A stretch of DNA of 64,000 nt, from contig NZ_AP020337.1 of the NCBI RefSeq assembly GCF_009176725.1, positions 1,860,001 through 1,924,000 on the forward strand, given 5' to 3'. Origin of the DNA: Pseudomonas sp. KUIN-1. GTDB taxonomy: Bacteria; Pseudomonadota; Gammaproteobacteria; Pseudomonadales; Pseudomonadaceae. Shown here in pieces: positions 1 through 8,071 of the stretch. Below the pieces are notes generated by a model that did no database searches, was not told the origin of the DNA, and saw only the letters and a program-made list of their open reading frames with translations. Both the position numbers and the translations under genes were made by a program. The stretch's first letter is position 1, and every line of letters begins with the position of its first letter.

Positions 1-2
1 TG

Positions 3-473
3 CTTGAAGTGTCGTACGCATTGGCGGCACTCGCCCTGGGCATGGCGTTCGCGCAGCGCGTACTGGTACGCAAGCTGACGCCAATCATGTCCAACCAGCG
101 GATCATCGTTACAGGTTATGCCTGTTGCCTGCTGGGTTATGGTTTCTATACGGCTGCTGCAAGCGTCTGGCTGACGGTGGTGGGCATGTGTTTCCATGCT
201 GTCGGACTGATCGCCGAGCCGGCATTGCGCAGTGAGCTCTCGCGTCATGCCAGTGCAGGGCATCAGGGCGAGTTGCAGGGCGGGCTGACATCCCTGTTGA
301 GTCTGGTGGGCGGTGTAGCGCCAGTGATTGGCGCCCTGATATTTGCGGGTAACGTTGGCTCAGGCCAGCATGTCCTGTGGCTGGGCGCTCCCTTTCTGGT
401 CAGCCTGTTGATGTACGTGCTGGCGATAGGCTGCATCCAGAGGGGGAGAACTTCAGCCGCCTGTAACGGTTGA
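3..473 (+). CDS. MFS transporter, C-terminal part (5' end outside window)
   Basis: The reading frame is open to the left edge, so only the last ~157 residues are present. They are strongly hydrophobic, with about four to five membrane segments separated by short loops. The loop VRKLTPIMSNQR resembles the basic loops of major facilitator exporters, and a later segment (LLSLVGGVAPVIGALIFAG) is typical of the C-terminal half of TetA/DHA1-type drug:H+ antiporters. It lies in the inner membrane and substrate cannot be told. It ends 20 bp before the convergent GntR gene. Family call is moderately sure; a more specific name would need the N-terminal half. Confidence 0.6.
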   Translation, partial: LEVSYALAALALGMAFAQRVLVRKLTPIMSNQRIIVTGYACCLLGYGFYTAAASVWLTVVGMCFHAVGLIAEPALRSELSRHASAGHQGELQGGLTSLLSLVGGVAPVIGALIFAGNVGSGQHVLWLGAPFLVSLLMYVLAIGCIQRGRTSAACNG

Positions 474-492
474 TCCTCGCGCTGGTAACCCA

Positions 493-1206
493 TCAGCCTC
501 CGCCGAGCACCACACTCAGCGCGTTGCGTGCATCGTCCAGTTGCACCAGCGAGGCGTGGCGTGCGCCCAGCGCGTCGCGGTTCTGGATGGCGGTGAGGAT
601 CGCCTTGTGACGCGGCATGGCCAGTTCGTGCAGGTTGGGACGCTTGTTGGAGTATTTGAGCGCTTCGCGCAACGCCAGTGACAGCATGTTGCACAGGTGA
701 GCCAGCAAGTCGTTGTGGGTGGCGTCGGCGATGCGGCTGTGGAAGTCGAGATCGGGTTGCAACAGGTCTTCCGGCGTCGGTGCGGCTTCCATGCGCAGGT
801 AGGCTTCGTGGATCGACTCGATCTCTGCGTCGGTGGCATGCTGCGCGGCCAGCGCTGCAACTGCTGGTTCGATGACAGCGCGTACGCTGGTCAGCAGATT
901 GAAGAAATCATTCTGCGGCGAGCTTTGCATGACCCAGTGCAGTACGTCCGGGTCCAGCAGATGCCATTCGCGACGCGCCTTGACCACCGTGCCGACACGC
1001 GGCCGCGAATAAACCAGACCCTTGGCCACCAGAACCCGCGTGGCTTCACGCAGGACCGGGCGGCTGACGGCATACTCTTCGCAGAGCAACGCTTCGGCAG
1101 GCAGCTTTTCGTCAGGCTTGAAACGGCCGGACACGATTTGCATGCCCAGTTCCTGGACAATACGGGCGTGCATGCTTTTTCGGTCGGAAGGCTTTCGATA
1201 ATCCAT
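493..1206 (-). CDS. GntR-family (FadR subfamily) transcriptional regulator
   Basis: A 237-residue DNA-binding regulator. Residues ~10-75 form the winged helix of GntR proteins (GRFKPDEKLPAEALLCEEYAV, then SRPVLREA as recognition helix). Residues ~95-225 are an all-helical FCD ligand domain with the usual metal-site residues: Asp/His in DLDFHSRIADATHN, His in MPRHKAIL and His in ARHASLV. It is transcribed in the same direction as the upstream dehydratase gene, 95 bp behind it, so probably from the same transcript. FCD regulators of this kind usually repress sugar-acid genes and release DNA on binding the acid or a breakdown product. The divergent promoter region at 3045-3258 carries a perfect match to the FadR-subfamily operator. 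The inducer is not deducible. Confidence 0.85.
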   Translation of the reverse strand: MDYRKPSDRKSMHARIVQELGMQIVSGRFKPDEKLPAEALLCEEYAVSRPVLREATRVLVAKGLVYSRPRVGTVVKARREWHLLDPDVLHWVMQSSPQNDFFNLLTSVRAVIEPAVAALAAQHATDAEIESIHEAYLRMEAAPTPEDLLQPDLDFHSRIADATHNDLLAHLCNMLSLALREALKYSNKRPNLHELAMPRHKAILTAIQNRDALGARHASLVQLDDARNALSVVLGGG

Positions 1207-1301
1207 GGGAACGCTGGTCGGTCCTGGCGGTAATTGCTGGGCATCATACCATTGCGTAACACTTGCGGCGGCTGCCTGCGTCAGGCAAACCGCCGCTTTG
1301 G

Positions 1302-3044
1302 TCAGTGCGAGTGGCGGGGCACTTCGGAACCTCTGCAGCCGACCAGGAAGTCGAAATCACAGCCCTGATCCGCCTGCATCACCCGGTCTACGTACAGTTG
1401 ACGGTAGCCACCGAGCAACAGCTGCTGCGGTGCCTGCCAGTCGGCGAGGCGCGATGCCAGTTCGGCTTCCGGGATGTCCAGATGCAGACGCCCGCCAGCG
1501 CAGTCCAGCTCGATCCAGTCGCCTTCCTTGACCACCGCCAGCGGTCCGCCCGCTGCGGCTTCCGGCGCCACATGCAGAACCACGGTGCCGTAAGCTGTGC
1601 CGCTCATGCGCGCATCGGAAATGCGCACCATGTCAGTCACGCCCTGCGCCAGCAGCTTGGCTGGCAAGCCCATGTTGCCGACCTCGGCCATGCCCGGATA
1701 ACCCTTGGGGCCGCAGTTCTTCAGCACCATGACCGAGTTGGCATCGATGTCCAGATCCGGGTCGTTGATCCGTGACTTGTACATCTCGAAATTCTCGAAC
1801 ACCACTGCGCGTCCACGGTGCTGCATCAGCGCCGGCGTCGCGGCCGAGGGCTTGAGCACGGCACCCAGCGGCGCGAGGTTGCCGCGCAGCACGCAAATCC
1901 CGCCGTCGGCGCGGATCGGGTTGTCCAGCGCGCGGATCACCTGATCTTCGCCATAGATGGGGGAGTTGCAGGTGTTTTCACCGATGCTTTTGCCATTGAC
2001 GGTCAAGGCATCCGGGTTGGGCAGCAGCCTGGCTTCGTTCATGCGCCGCAGCACGGCGGGCAGGCCACCGGCGTAATAAAACTCTTCCATCAGGAAGCGC
2101 CCCGAAGGTTGCAGGTCGACAATCGTCGGCATGCCACGGCCCATGCGTGACCAGTCATCCAGGTCCAAGTCGACGCCGATGCGTCCGGCGATGGCCTTCA
2201 GGTGAATCACGGCGTTGGTCGAGCCACCGATGGCCGCGTTGACCCGGATGGCGTTTTCGAATGCAGCCTTGGTGAGAATCTTCGACAGGCGCAGGTCTTC
2301 ACGGACCATATCGACGGCGCGCATGCCGGACATGTGCGCCAGCACGTAACGCCGCGAATCCACCGCCGGAATGGCCGCGTTGTGCGGCAGCGAAGTGCCC
2401 AGCGCTTCGGCCATGCAGGCCATGGTCGAGGCCGTGCCCATGGTGTTGCAGGTGCCTGCCGAGCGCGACATGCCGGCTTCGGCGGACAGGAATTCATCCA
2501 GGCTGATGGTCCCGGCCTTGTAGGACTCGTGCATCTGCCAGACGATGGTGCCGGCGCCGATGTCCTTGCCTTCATGCTTGCCATTGAGCATCGGTCCGCC
2601 GGTGACGACGATGGCGGGGATGTCGCAACTGGCAGCACCCATCAACAGGGCAGGGGTGGTCTTGTCACAACCGGTCAACAGCACGACCCCATCGATAGGG
2701 TTGCCGCGAATCGCTTCTTCAACGTCCATGCTCGCCAGGTTGCGGGTGAACATTGCGGTAGGGCGCAGGTTGGATTCGCCGTTGGAAAACACCGGAAACT
2801 CGACCGGCCAGCCGCCTGCTTCGATCACGCCACGTTTGACATGCTCGGCGATCTGCCGGAAATGCGCGTTGCAGGGGGTCAACTCCGACCAGGTATTGCA
2901 GATGCCGATGATCGGCTTGCCCTGAAACTGGTGGTCGGCAATACCCTGATTCTTCATCCAGCTGCGGTACATGAAGCCATTCTTGTCGGCAGTGCCAAAC
3001 CACTGGGCAGAACGGAGGGTCGGTTTTTTATCGGAGTCAGACAT
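1302..3044 (-). CDS. IlvD/Edd-family sugar-acid dehydratase (L-arabonate dehydratase-like)
   Basis: A 580-residue Fe-S dehydratase of the IlvD/Edd family, which removes water from 2,3-dihydroxy acids to give 2-keto-3-deoxy acids. Conserved cysteines at ~58 (ELTPCNAH), ~126 (LTGCDKTT) and ~198 (SAGTCNTMG) have the spacing of the 2Fe-2S ligands of pentonate dehydratases. The catalytic serine motif SDARMSGTAYG is near the C-terminus. The N-terminus (RSAQWFGTADKNGFMYRSW) is typical of the L-arabonate/D-xylonate/D-galactonate branch and not of true IlvD of valine synthesis, which starts differently. Neighbours (GntR regulator, MFS permease, FAH-fold enzyme) fit sugar-acid catabolism. Exact substrate (arabonate, galactonate or another aldonate) is inferred only. 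Confidence 0.85.
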   Translation of the reverse strand: MSDSDKKPTLRSAQWFGTADKNGFMYRSWMKNQGIADHQFQGKPIIGICNTWSELTPCNAHFRQIAEHVKRGVIEAGGWPVEFPVFSNGESNLRPTAMFTRNLASMDVEEAIRGNPIDGVVLLTGCDKTTPALLMGAASCDIPAIVVTGGPMLNGKHEGKDIGAGTIVWQMHESYKAGTISLDEFLSAEAGMSRSAGTCNTMGTASTMACMAEALGTSLPHNAAIPAVDSRRYVLAHMSGMRAVDMVREDLRLSKILTKAAFENAIRVNAAIGGSTNAVIHLKAIAGRIGVDLDLDDWSRMGRGMPTIVDLQPSGRFLMEEFYYAGGLPAVLRRMNEARLLPNPDALTVNGKSIGENTCNSPIYGEDQVIRALDNPIRADGGICVLRGNLAPLGAVLKPSAATPALMQHRGRAVVFENFEMYKSRINDPDLDIDANSVMVLKNCGPKGYPGMAEVGNMGLPAKLLAQGVTDMVRISDARMSGTAYGTVVLHVAPEAAAGGPLAVVKEGDWIELDCAGGRLHLDIPEAELASRLADWQAPQQLLLGGYRQLYVDRVMQADQGCDFDFLVGCRGSEVPRHSH

Positions 3045-3132
3045 GATCGGCTCTCTTATTGTAAGACTTAATGGCGATACTGCTGGCTAAGGTAAGCCTA
3101 AAAAACGCGTATTGGAAGAGTTGTCAGTTTAA

Positions 3133-3145
3133 ATAGTATTACTAT
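3133..3145. promoter_or_regulatory. Predicted operator for the GntR/FCD regulator
   Basis: The 13-mer ATAGTATTACTAT has two 5-bp arms around a 3-bp centre. Its core TAGTATTACTA fits the FadR-subfamily consensus T-N-GT-N3-AC-N-A at every fixed position. It lies in the 214-bp divergent spacer between the dehydratase gene and the MFS gene, about 90 bp upstream of the dehydratase start. That is where a local repressor could control both directions. Binding by the adjacent regulator is inferred. Confidence 0.55.
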
Positions 3146-3258
3146 ATAGTCGGTCGTAGACGAGGGATCATCCTGGCGCATGTGCAGTGTTATTCAGCCC
3201 CCAGGCACAGAGGCGATCCCCGCAGGTTCCATAACAAAAACAATGGGAGACCGCCTAC

Positions 3259-4572
3259 ATGAGCCAGGAACTGCGGCTTATACGCCGCATCACGTTCAAA
3301 CTGATTCCTTTCCTCATCCTGCTGTACCTGATCGCTTATGTAGACCGCTCTGCCGTGGGCTTCGCCAAGCTGCACATGGGCGCGGACATCGGTATCGGCG
3401 ACGCGGCCTATGGTTTGGGTGCCGGGCTGTTCTTTATCGGTTACTTCCTGCTGGAGATCCCCAGCAACCTGATGCTCGAGCGTTTCGGCGCACGTCGCTG
3501 GTTCGCGCGGATCATGATCACCTGGGGCGCGATCACCATCGGCATGGCCTTCGTCCAGGGGCCGCACAGCTTCTATGTGATGAGGTTTTTGCTGGGCGCT
3601 GCCGAGGCGGGCTTCTTTCCCGGTGTGCTGTACTACATCACCCAGTGGTTTCCGGTGCGCCATCGCGGCAAGATCCTTGGCCTTTTCATCCTCTCGCAAC
3701 CCATCGCCATGATGATCACCGGGCCCGTGTCCGGCGGTTTGCTGGGCATGGACGGCATACTCGGCCTGCATGGCTGGCAATGGCTGTTCATCGTCATCGG
3801 CACGCCGGCGATTCTGCTGACCTGGCCGGTGTTGCGCTGGTTGCCGGATGGTCCGCAGCAGGTCAAATGGATGGACCAGGCCGAGAAGGACTGGCTGACC
3901 GGTGAGCTGAAAAAGGACCTTGAAGAGTACGGCCAGACTCGCCACGGCAATCCGTTGCATGCCTTGAAAGACAAGCGTGTGTTGCTTCTGGCGCTGTTCT
4001 ACCTGCCGGTGACCTTGAGCATTTACGGTCTGGGCCTGTGGCTGCCGACGCTGATCAAACAGTTTGGCGGCAGTGACCTGACCACCGGCTTCGTGTCATC
4101 GGTGCCTTACATTTTCGGCATCATCGGCCTGCTGATCGTGCCGCGCAGTTCCGATCGCCTCAACGACCGTTACGGGCATCTGGCCGTGCTTTATGTGCTG
4201 GGGGCCATCGGCCTGTTCTGCAGCGCCTGGCTGACCATGCCGGTGGCGCAGCTGGCTGCATTGTGCGTCGTGGCGTTCGCGCTGTTTTCCTGCACGGCGG
4301 TGTTCTGGACCTTGCCGGGGCGGTTCTTCGCCGGTGCCAGTGCCGCAGCCGGTATCGCGCTGATCAATTCGGTCGGCAACCTGGGCGGCTACATCGGTCC
4401 GTTCGTGATCGGCGCGTTGAAGGAAATCACCGGCAGTCTGGTATCAGGCCTGTATTTCCTGTCGGGCGTCATGGTCTTCGGGCTGCTGCTGACCGGCATC
4501 GTTTATCACGTGCTGGAGCGCAAGCATGCGCTGCCAGCGTCCGACTTCGCGGCGAGTGCCAGGGCGAGATAG
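3259..4572 (+). CDS. MFS transporter, anion:cation symporter type (probable aldonate permease)
   Basis: A 437-residue permease with about twelve membrane helices. The start RRITFKLIPFLILLYLIAYVDRSAVGFAKL is the signature of the ACS (phthalate/glucarate/galactonate) MFS family, and the sequence after helix 2 has the family motif around LMLERFGARRWFARIMITWG. Such proteins import organic anions with protons across the inner membrane. It is divergent from the dehydratase and followed 35 bp later by the FAH-fold enzyme, so it most likely brings in the sugar acid degraded by this locus. The start at 3259 is chosen because TAGACCG-type family N-termini align from MSQELRLIRR and a GGGAG element precedes it. 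Confidence 0.85.
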   Translation: MSQELRLIRRITFKLIPFLILLYLIAYVDRSAVGFAKLHMGADIGIGDAAYGLGAGLFFIGYFLLEIPSNLMLERFGARRWFARIMITWGAITIGMAFVQGPHSFYVMRFLLGAAEAGFFPGVLYYITQWFPVRHRGKILGLFILSQPIAMMITGPVSGGLLGMDGILGLHGWQWLFIVIGTPAILLTWPVLRWLPDGPQQVKWMDQAEKDWLTGELKKDLEEYGQTRHGNPLHALKDKRVLLLALFYLPVTLSIYGLGLWLPTLIKQFGGSDLTTGFVSSVPYIFGIIGLLIVPRSSDRLNDRYGHLAVLYVLGAIGLFCSAWLTMPVAQLAALCVVAFALFSCTAVFWTLPGRFFAGASAAAGIALINSVGNLGGYIGPFVIGALKEITGSLVSGLYFLSGVMVFGLLLTGIVYHVLERKHALPASDFAASARAR

Positions 4573-4607
4573 GTTTTCAGCGGCCCATTATCTGGAAGGA
4601 GAATTTC

Positions 4608-5600
4608 ATGCGGTTAGTACAGTTTGAATTGAGCGACGGTCAGCGCCGGGTCGGGCTGGTCGATGGTGATCAGGTGCGTGAGGTCCAGGGTGTCGAAAGT
4701 GTTCGCGAGCTGGCGCTGGTGGCTATCGAGGCAGGGTCGGCTCTGGCGCATCAGGTCGAGCAGCGTGGCGTTGGCGAGACGCACGACTATTCGCAGTTGC
4801 TTGAGGAGTTGCGGATCCTGCCGCCGCTCGACCATCCTGATCCGGCGCACCTGCTGGTCAGCGGCACCGGGCTGACACATCTGGGCAGTGCATCGGCACG
4901 CGACAAGATGCACCAGCAGTCCGGCGACGAAGCCTCGATGACCGACACCATGCGTATCTTCAAATGGGGCGTCGAAGGCGGCAAGCCGACGGCGGGGCAG
5001 GCCGGTGTTCAGCCCGAGTGGTTCTACAAGGGTGACGGCAGCATTGTCGTGCGTCCCGGACATTCGTTTTCGCTGCCGCCCTTTGCCGAAGACGGCGGGG
5101 AAGAGCCCGAGCTGAGCGGCCTGTATGTGATCGGTCATGATCGCAAGCCTTATCGCCTGGGCTTCGCCATCGGTAATGAATACTCCGATCACGTCATGGA
5201 GCGTCGCAACTACCTGTATCTGGCGCATTCGAAACTGCGCGCCTGTTCGTTCGGGCCGGAGTTGCGCGTGGGCGACTTGCCGCAAAGCCTGTCGGGCACC
5301 AGTCGGGTCTGGCGCGATGGCAAGGTGCTGTGGGAGAAAGAGTTCCTCAGTGGCGAAGCGAACATGTGCCACAGCCTGGAAAACCTTGAATACCACCACT
5401 TCAAGTACGCGCAATTCCTCAGGCCGGGTGACGTGCATGTGCACTTCTTCGGCACCGCCACCCTGTCGTTCGCCGATGGCGTGCGCACCCAGCCGGGCGA
5501 TCGTTTCGAGATCAGTCAGGCCGAGTTCGGTCAGCCGCTGGTCAACGGCCTGGCATCGAGCGAGCCGGTGTTTCAGCCGGGCGGCATCGGCAAGCTGTAA
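4608..5600 (+). CDS. FAH-fold enzyme, AraD1/GguC family
   Basis: A 330-residue protein starting MRLVQFELSDGQRRVGLVDGDQ, with AAGGAG 6 bp upstream of the ATG. The C-terminal two thirds have the fumarylacetoacetate-hydrolase fold. They contain the conserved acidic/metal region (YVIGHDRKPYRLGFAIGNEYSDHVMERRNYLYLAHSK) and a late motif HVHFFGTATLSFADG. The family is called AraD1 or GguC and is found with sugar-acid genes. Members of the FAH superfamily dehydrate 2-keto-3-deoxy acids or hydrolyse 2,4-diketo acids. It is cotranscribable with the MFS permease. I infer that it acts on the 2-keto-3-deoxy product of the dehydratase; the exact reaction is not proven by sequence. Confidence 0.8.
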   Translation: MRLVQFELSDGQRRVGLVDGDQVREVQGVESVRELALVAIEAGSALAHQVEQRGVGETHDYSQLLEELRILPPLDHPDPAHLLVSGTGLTHLGSASARDKMHQQSGDEASMTDTMRIFKWGVEGGKPTAGQAGVQPEWFYKGDGSIVVRPGHSFSLPPFAEDGGEEPELSGLYVIGHDRKPYRLGFAIGNEYSDHVMERRNYLYLAHSKLRACSFGPELRVGDLPQSLSGTSRVWRDGKVLWEKEFLSGEANMCHSLENLEYHHFKYAQFLRPGDVHVHFFGTATLSFADGVRTQPGDRFEISQAEFGQPLVNGLASSEPVFQPGGIGKL

Positions 5601-5632
5601 GCGCAGACGCGCCATACCTGTTTGATTGCTCA

Positions 5633-5659
5633 CCGTGCCAGCGCTCGGCGCTGGTACGG
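5633..5659 (+). terminator. Strong hairpin after the FAH-fold gene
   Basis: Twelve paired bases (CCGTGCCAGCGC against GCGCTGGTACGG, one G-U pair) close a 3-nt TCG loop, starting about 32 bp after the stop codon. No run of T follows, so it may act as an mRNA 3' stabiliser or weak terminator. Confidence 0.45.
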
Positions 5660-5735
5660 CTCTACTTGCGCTCCGACTGTATCTGCGCCTGCCTTTTGCC
5701 CTATCATTCGCGCTTTTGCTGGCCGGATGAATTTC

Positions 5736-6023
5736 ATGACTACCATACCCACCACACTGCTCGCCGCGCTCAAAGCCACCACCATGCTGGAAATCGACGG
5801 CCTGCACGCCTGGGACTTCTCTCTGGGCGAGGAACTGAACGTCGAATGCATGGACGGCCGCGAGCGCAAGGTATGGCGTTTCACCACGGCGCAAATCGAC
5901 GCTGCGACCTTCGATGAATCCCTGCAAAGCTGGGTGATCAATGACGGCAACGCCGATCACCGGATCATCTGCTGCCTGGATGCCTTTACCCCTTCCGATG
6001 AAGATGATTCCGCGCAGGATTGA
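5736..6023 (+). CDS. Small conserved protein (DUF5629-like)
   Basis: A 95-residue protein, acidic at its C-terminus (TPSDEDDSAQD), with no signal peptide or membrane segment. The pattern ALKATTMLEIDGLHAWDFSL...VECMDGRERKVWRFTTAQIDAATFD is that of a small Pseudomonas family of unknown function that I recall as DUF5629. Start at 5736 (MTTIPTT) is preferred. An in-frame ATG lies 9 bp upstream at 5727 (MNF), and GGCCGG upstream is a poor ribosome site for either. It stands alone between the sugar-acid locus and the lactonase. No function can be given. Confidence 0.6.
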   Translation: MTTIPTTLLAALKATTMLEIDGLHAWDFSLGEELNVECMDGRERKVWRFTTAQIDAATFDESLQSWVINDGNADHRIICCLDAFTPSDEDDSAQD

Positions 6024-6089
6024 GTAAATGCGGGCTGGCGCTGTCATAGACCCGACCGTGCCGTAACAGGCATCAATAACCTCAACAAA

Positions 6090-7274
6090 ATGGATGCCCC
6101 CATGCCCCATAAATTTCTGCCGTGGCTGGCGATTGCCAGTGCCATGAGCGCATTTACCCTGCAGGCCCAAGCCATGCCAGATACTGAATTGCTGATCGGT
6201 TCCTACACGCAAGGCAAGAGTGAAGGGATCTATCGTTTTGCCTTCGACAGCGAAACCGGAATGATCGGCGCCAAGCCGCTGCAAGTGGTCAAAGCCGAAA
6301 ACCCGTCGTGGCTGACCGTCTCCAGAGACCAGCGCTATCTGTTCGCAGTCAATGAAAACGGCCCCGGACAAAAAGACGTGGTCGGTAAGGTCAGCAGCTT
6401 TGCGATCGACCCGAAAACCCGTCAGATCACGCCGATCAATCAGGTTCAAAGCCGCGGTGAAGAACCGACGCACTCCAGCCTGAGCTACGACGGCCGTTAC
6501 CTGTTCGTGGCCAACTACGCGGTAAACCCTGACCCGGGCGGCGCGCTGACCGTGGTGCCGGTGGGCAAGGACGGCACCTTGAGCGAAGCCGTTCAAGTCC
6601 TGCCGCTGGGGCCTGGAAGCAAGGTCAACAGTGAGCGGCAGATGTCCTCACATGTGCACCTGGCCGTGCCGACGCCGGATGACAAGTACGTAGTGACTGC
6701 CGACCTGGGCGCTGACAAGCTGTTCGTGTATCACTACGACGCAAGCCAGGCCAAGCCATTGCAGCCAGCCAAGGTGCCGTTCGTGCAGTTGCCGGGCGGC
6801 TCCGGACCCCGTCATACGCTCTTCAGCGCTGATGGCAAGCATGCCTGGCTGGTGCTGGAAATGACGGCTCAGGTCGCGGTGTTCGACTACCACGACGGCG
6901 TCTTCAAGCAGACCCAACTGGTCGACATGAAGAACAAGGGCGTGGACGAGAAAAACGGTGGTGGCGCCTTGCACACTTCACCGGATGGCAAGTTTCTGTA
7001 CGTGACCAATCGGGGTGACGCGAATCAGGTCGTGGTGTTCCGCATCGATCAGGCCAGCGGCAAGCTTGAAGAAATTCAGCGTCGTTCCCTGGAAGGCAAG
7101 GAGCCTCGCGAGTTCGCTTTCGATCCGACTGGCCAGTTCATGCTGTTCGCCAATCAGAAGAGCAACCAGATCGTGACCGTACGCCGTGATCCGCAGAGCG
7201 GCAAGATCGGTGAAACGGTACAGAAATTCGATGCAGATGCACCTTCTTACCTGCGTTTTCTGACCGACAAGTAA
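6090..7274 (+). CDS. Exported beta-propeller lactonase (6-phosphogluconolactonase/YbhE-like)
   Basis: A 394-residue protein, or 390 if the ATG at 6102 is used. From 6102 on the N-terminus is a clean Sec signal peptide (MPHKFLPWLAIASAMSAFTL, cleavage after QAQA). That favours 6102 as the real start. The mature part is a seven-bladed propeller of the lactonase family. It has LLIGSYTQGKSEGIYRFAFD at the first blade, HLAVPTPDDKYVVTADLGADKLFVYHYD in the middle, and GPRHTLFSADGKHAWLVLEM and GGGALHTSPDGKFLYVTNRG later. These contain the conserved H/R/E residues of the family. It should open sugar lactones in the periplasm. Its place beside an aldonate pathway suggests it supplies the acid, but it is not in the same operon for certain. 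Confidence 0.8.
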   Translation: MDAPMPHKFLPWLAIASAMSAFTLQAQAMPDTELLIGSYTQGKSEGIYRFAFDSETGMIGAKPLQVVKAENPSWLTVSRDQRYLFAVNENGPGQKDVVGKVSSFAIDPKTRQITPINQVQSRGEEPTHSSLSYDGRYLFVANYAVNPDPGGALTVVPVGKDGTLSEAVQVLPLGPGSKVNSERQMSSHVHLAVPTPDDKYVVTADLGADKLFVYHYDASQAKPLQPAKVPFVQLPGGSGPRHTLFSADGKHAWLVLEMTAQVAVFDYHDGVFKQTQLVDMKNKGVDEKNGGGALHTSPDGKFLYVTNRGDANQVVVFRIDQASGKLEEIQRRSLEGKEPREFAFDPTGQFMLFANQKSNQIVTVRRDPQSGKIGETVQKFDADAPSYLRFLTDK

Positions 7275-7282
7275 TCCGCTTC

Positions 7283-7315
7283 GGCTCCAGCCCGCACGAT
7301 ACAAGGGCTGGGGCC
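7283..7315 (+). terminator. Hairpin terminator after the lactonase gene
   Basis: GGCTCCAGCCC pairs with GGGCTGGGGCC across an 11-nt loop, beginning 8 bp after the stop codon. The following sequence (GTTATCATTCTT) is T-rich but not a clean T run. Confidence 0.5.
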
Positions 7316-7449
7316 GTTATCATTCTTGATGATATGGGTTAGTGCTACAAAAGATTTCTGCTGAACCACCCTCGGGCGTAAGTTTGAGTCACGGCCATAA
7401 CGGTCAGGACTTCAAACCAGCGTACAGACAGACAAGAGGGGTGACCGAC

Positions 7450-7632
7450 ATGAATTTCAATCTTTTCTCCATCATCGCTGCATCTGCTATCTCGGCAAGC
7501 GTCGCTCTCCCGGCCAGCGCCAGCGTCGAAGTGAACGACAAGAAAGCCCACTCGACTCAGACCTACACCACCAAATACCTGCAACAGAGCGCTAATTTCT
7601 ACGCAGCGCTGGACCACAAATCCGCTCAATGA
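7450..7632 (+). CDS. Small exported protein of unknown function
   Basis: A 60-residue protein with a typical Sec signal (MNFNLFSIIAASAISASVAL, likely cut after PASA or ASA). It leaves a mature peptide of about 34-35 residues rich in Lys, Tyr, Thr and His. The start is supported by a good ribosome site, AGAGGGG, 8 bp upstream. No cysteine remains in the mature part, so it is not a lipoprotein. Not recognised. Similar small signal-bearing proteins are common in Pseudomonas. The gene ends just before a repeat cluster. Confidence 0.6.
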   Translation: MNFNLFSIIAASAISASVALPASASVEVNDKKAHSTQTYTTKYLQQSANFYAALDHKSAQ

Positions 7633-7639
7633 TTGATCA

Positions 7640-7970
7640 GCCGTCACGCTTTCGCGAGCATGTTCGCCCACACAGGTCCCTGCGACTTACTGCCCAATGC
7701 GCGGCAGACCAGGCATGGAATGTCAGGCGAGCCTGTTCGCGAAAGCGCTGGTGGCGGCACATCCGCGCCTGGAAACAAGGCTTCTGCCCAGCGGGCGTAG
7801 GAGCGAACTTGTTCGCGAAGGCGGTACTTCGGGCGCTACATTTTCTCTGAATTTAACGTCCCTTTCGCGAACAAGCGAAGCGTCGCCCGGTCCACTCCTA
7901 CGCCCTCCCGGGCAGAATCAAAAGCTGAAGACTGTCAGGCGAGCCTGTTCGCGAAAGCGCTGATGGCACA
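7640..7970. repeat. REP-like repeat cluster (TTCGCGAA type)
   Basis: The segment holds a near-perfect direct repeat: TGTCAGGCGAGCCTGTTCGC continuing into GAAAGCGCTG, at about 7721-7755 and 7933-7966. It also holds an inverted pair, GGGCGTAGGAGCGAACTTGT near 7793-7821 against its imperfect complement near 7861-7905. A further GCTTTCGCGAGCATGTTCGC copy lies at about 7646. The common core is CGAAC/TTGTTCGCGAA, a frequent intergenic repeat of fluorescent pseudomonads. No gene is apparent in 7633-8071. Confidence 0.75.
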
Positions 7971-7982
7971 ACATTCAAGAGC

Positions 7983-8037
7983 GGACGCAGAGCGTCCAGA
8001 ACGGCATTCCCACGCGGAGCGTGAGGAACGATAGTCA
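7983..8037 (+). repeat. Two-hairpin convergent-gene repeat, copy 1
   Basis: GGACGCAGAGCGTCC is followed by ATTCCCACGCGGAGCGTG and GGAACGATAGTCAAC. Related copies are at 38708-38761 (same strand) and 43381-43432 (opposite strand). Each unit has two small palindromic elements centred on a GAGC or GGAGC loop. This copy lies between the small exported gene and the 3' end of sbcC, which converge. Confidence 0.75.
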
Positions 8038-8071
8038 ACTGCCGTGCCTCACGTTCCGCGTCACAGGTCTC

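Noticed and set aside
4614-6596. A 660-codon minus-strand frame crossing the FAH-fold gene, the DUF5629-like gene and the lactonase
   Set aside because: It runs across three well-supported plus-strand genes and their spacers and has no motif of its own.
7363-7400. GAACC...CAC near the small exported gene considered as a type III secretion hrp box
   Set aside because: The spacing between the two parts is about 22 bp rather than 15-16 and the first box lacks the leading G, so it does not fit.
7640-7970. Direct repeats considered as a CRISPR array
   Set aside because: Only two close copies with unequal spacing, inverted relatives in between and no cas genes; it is a REP-like cluster.
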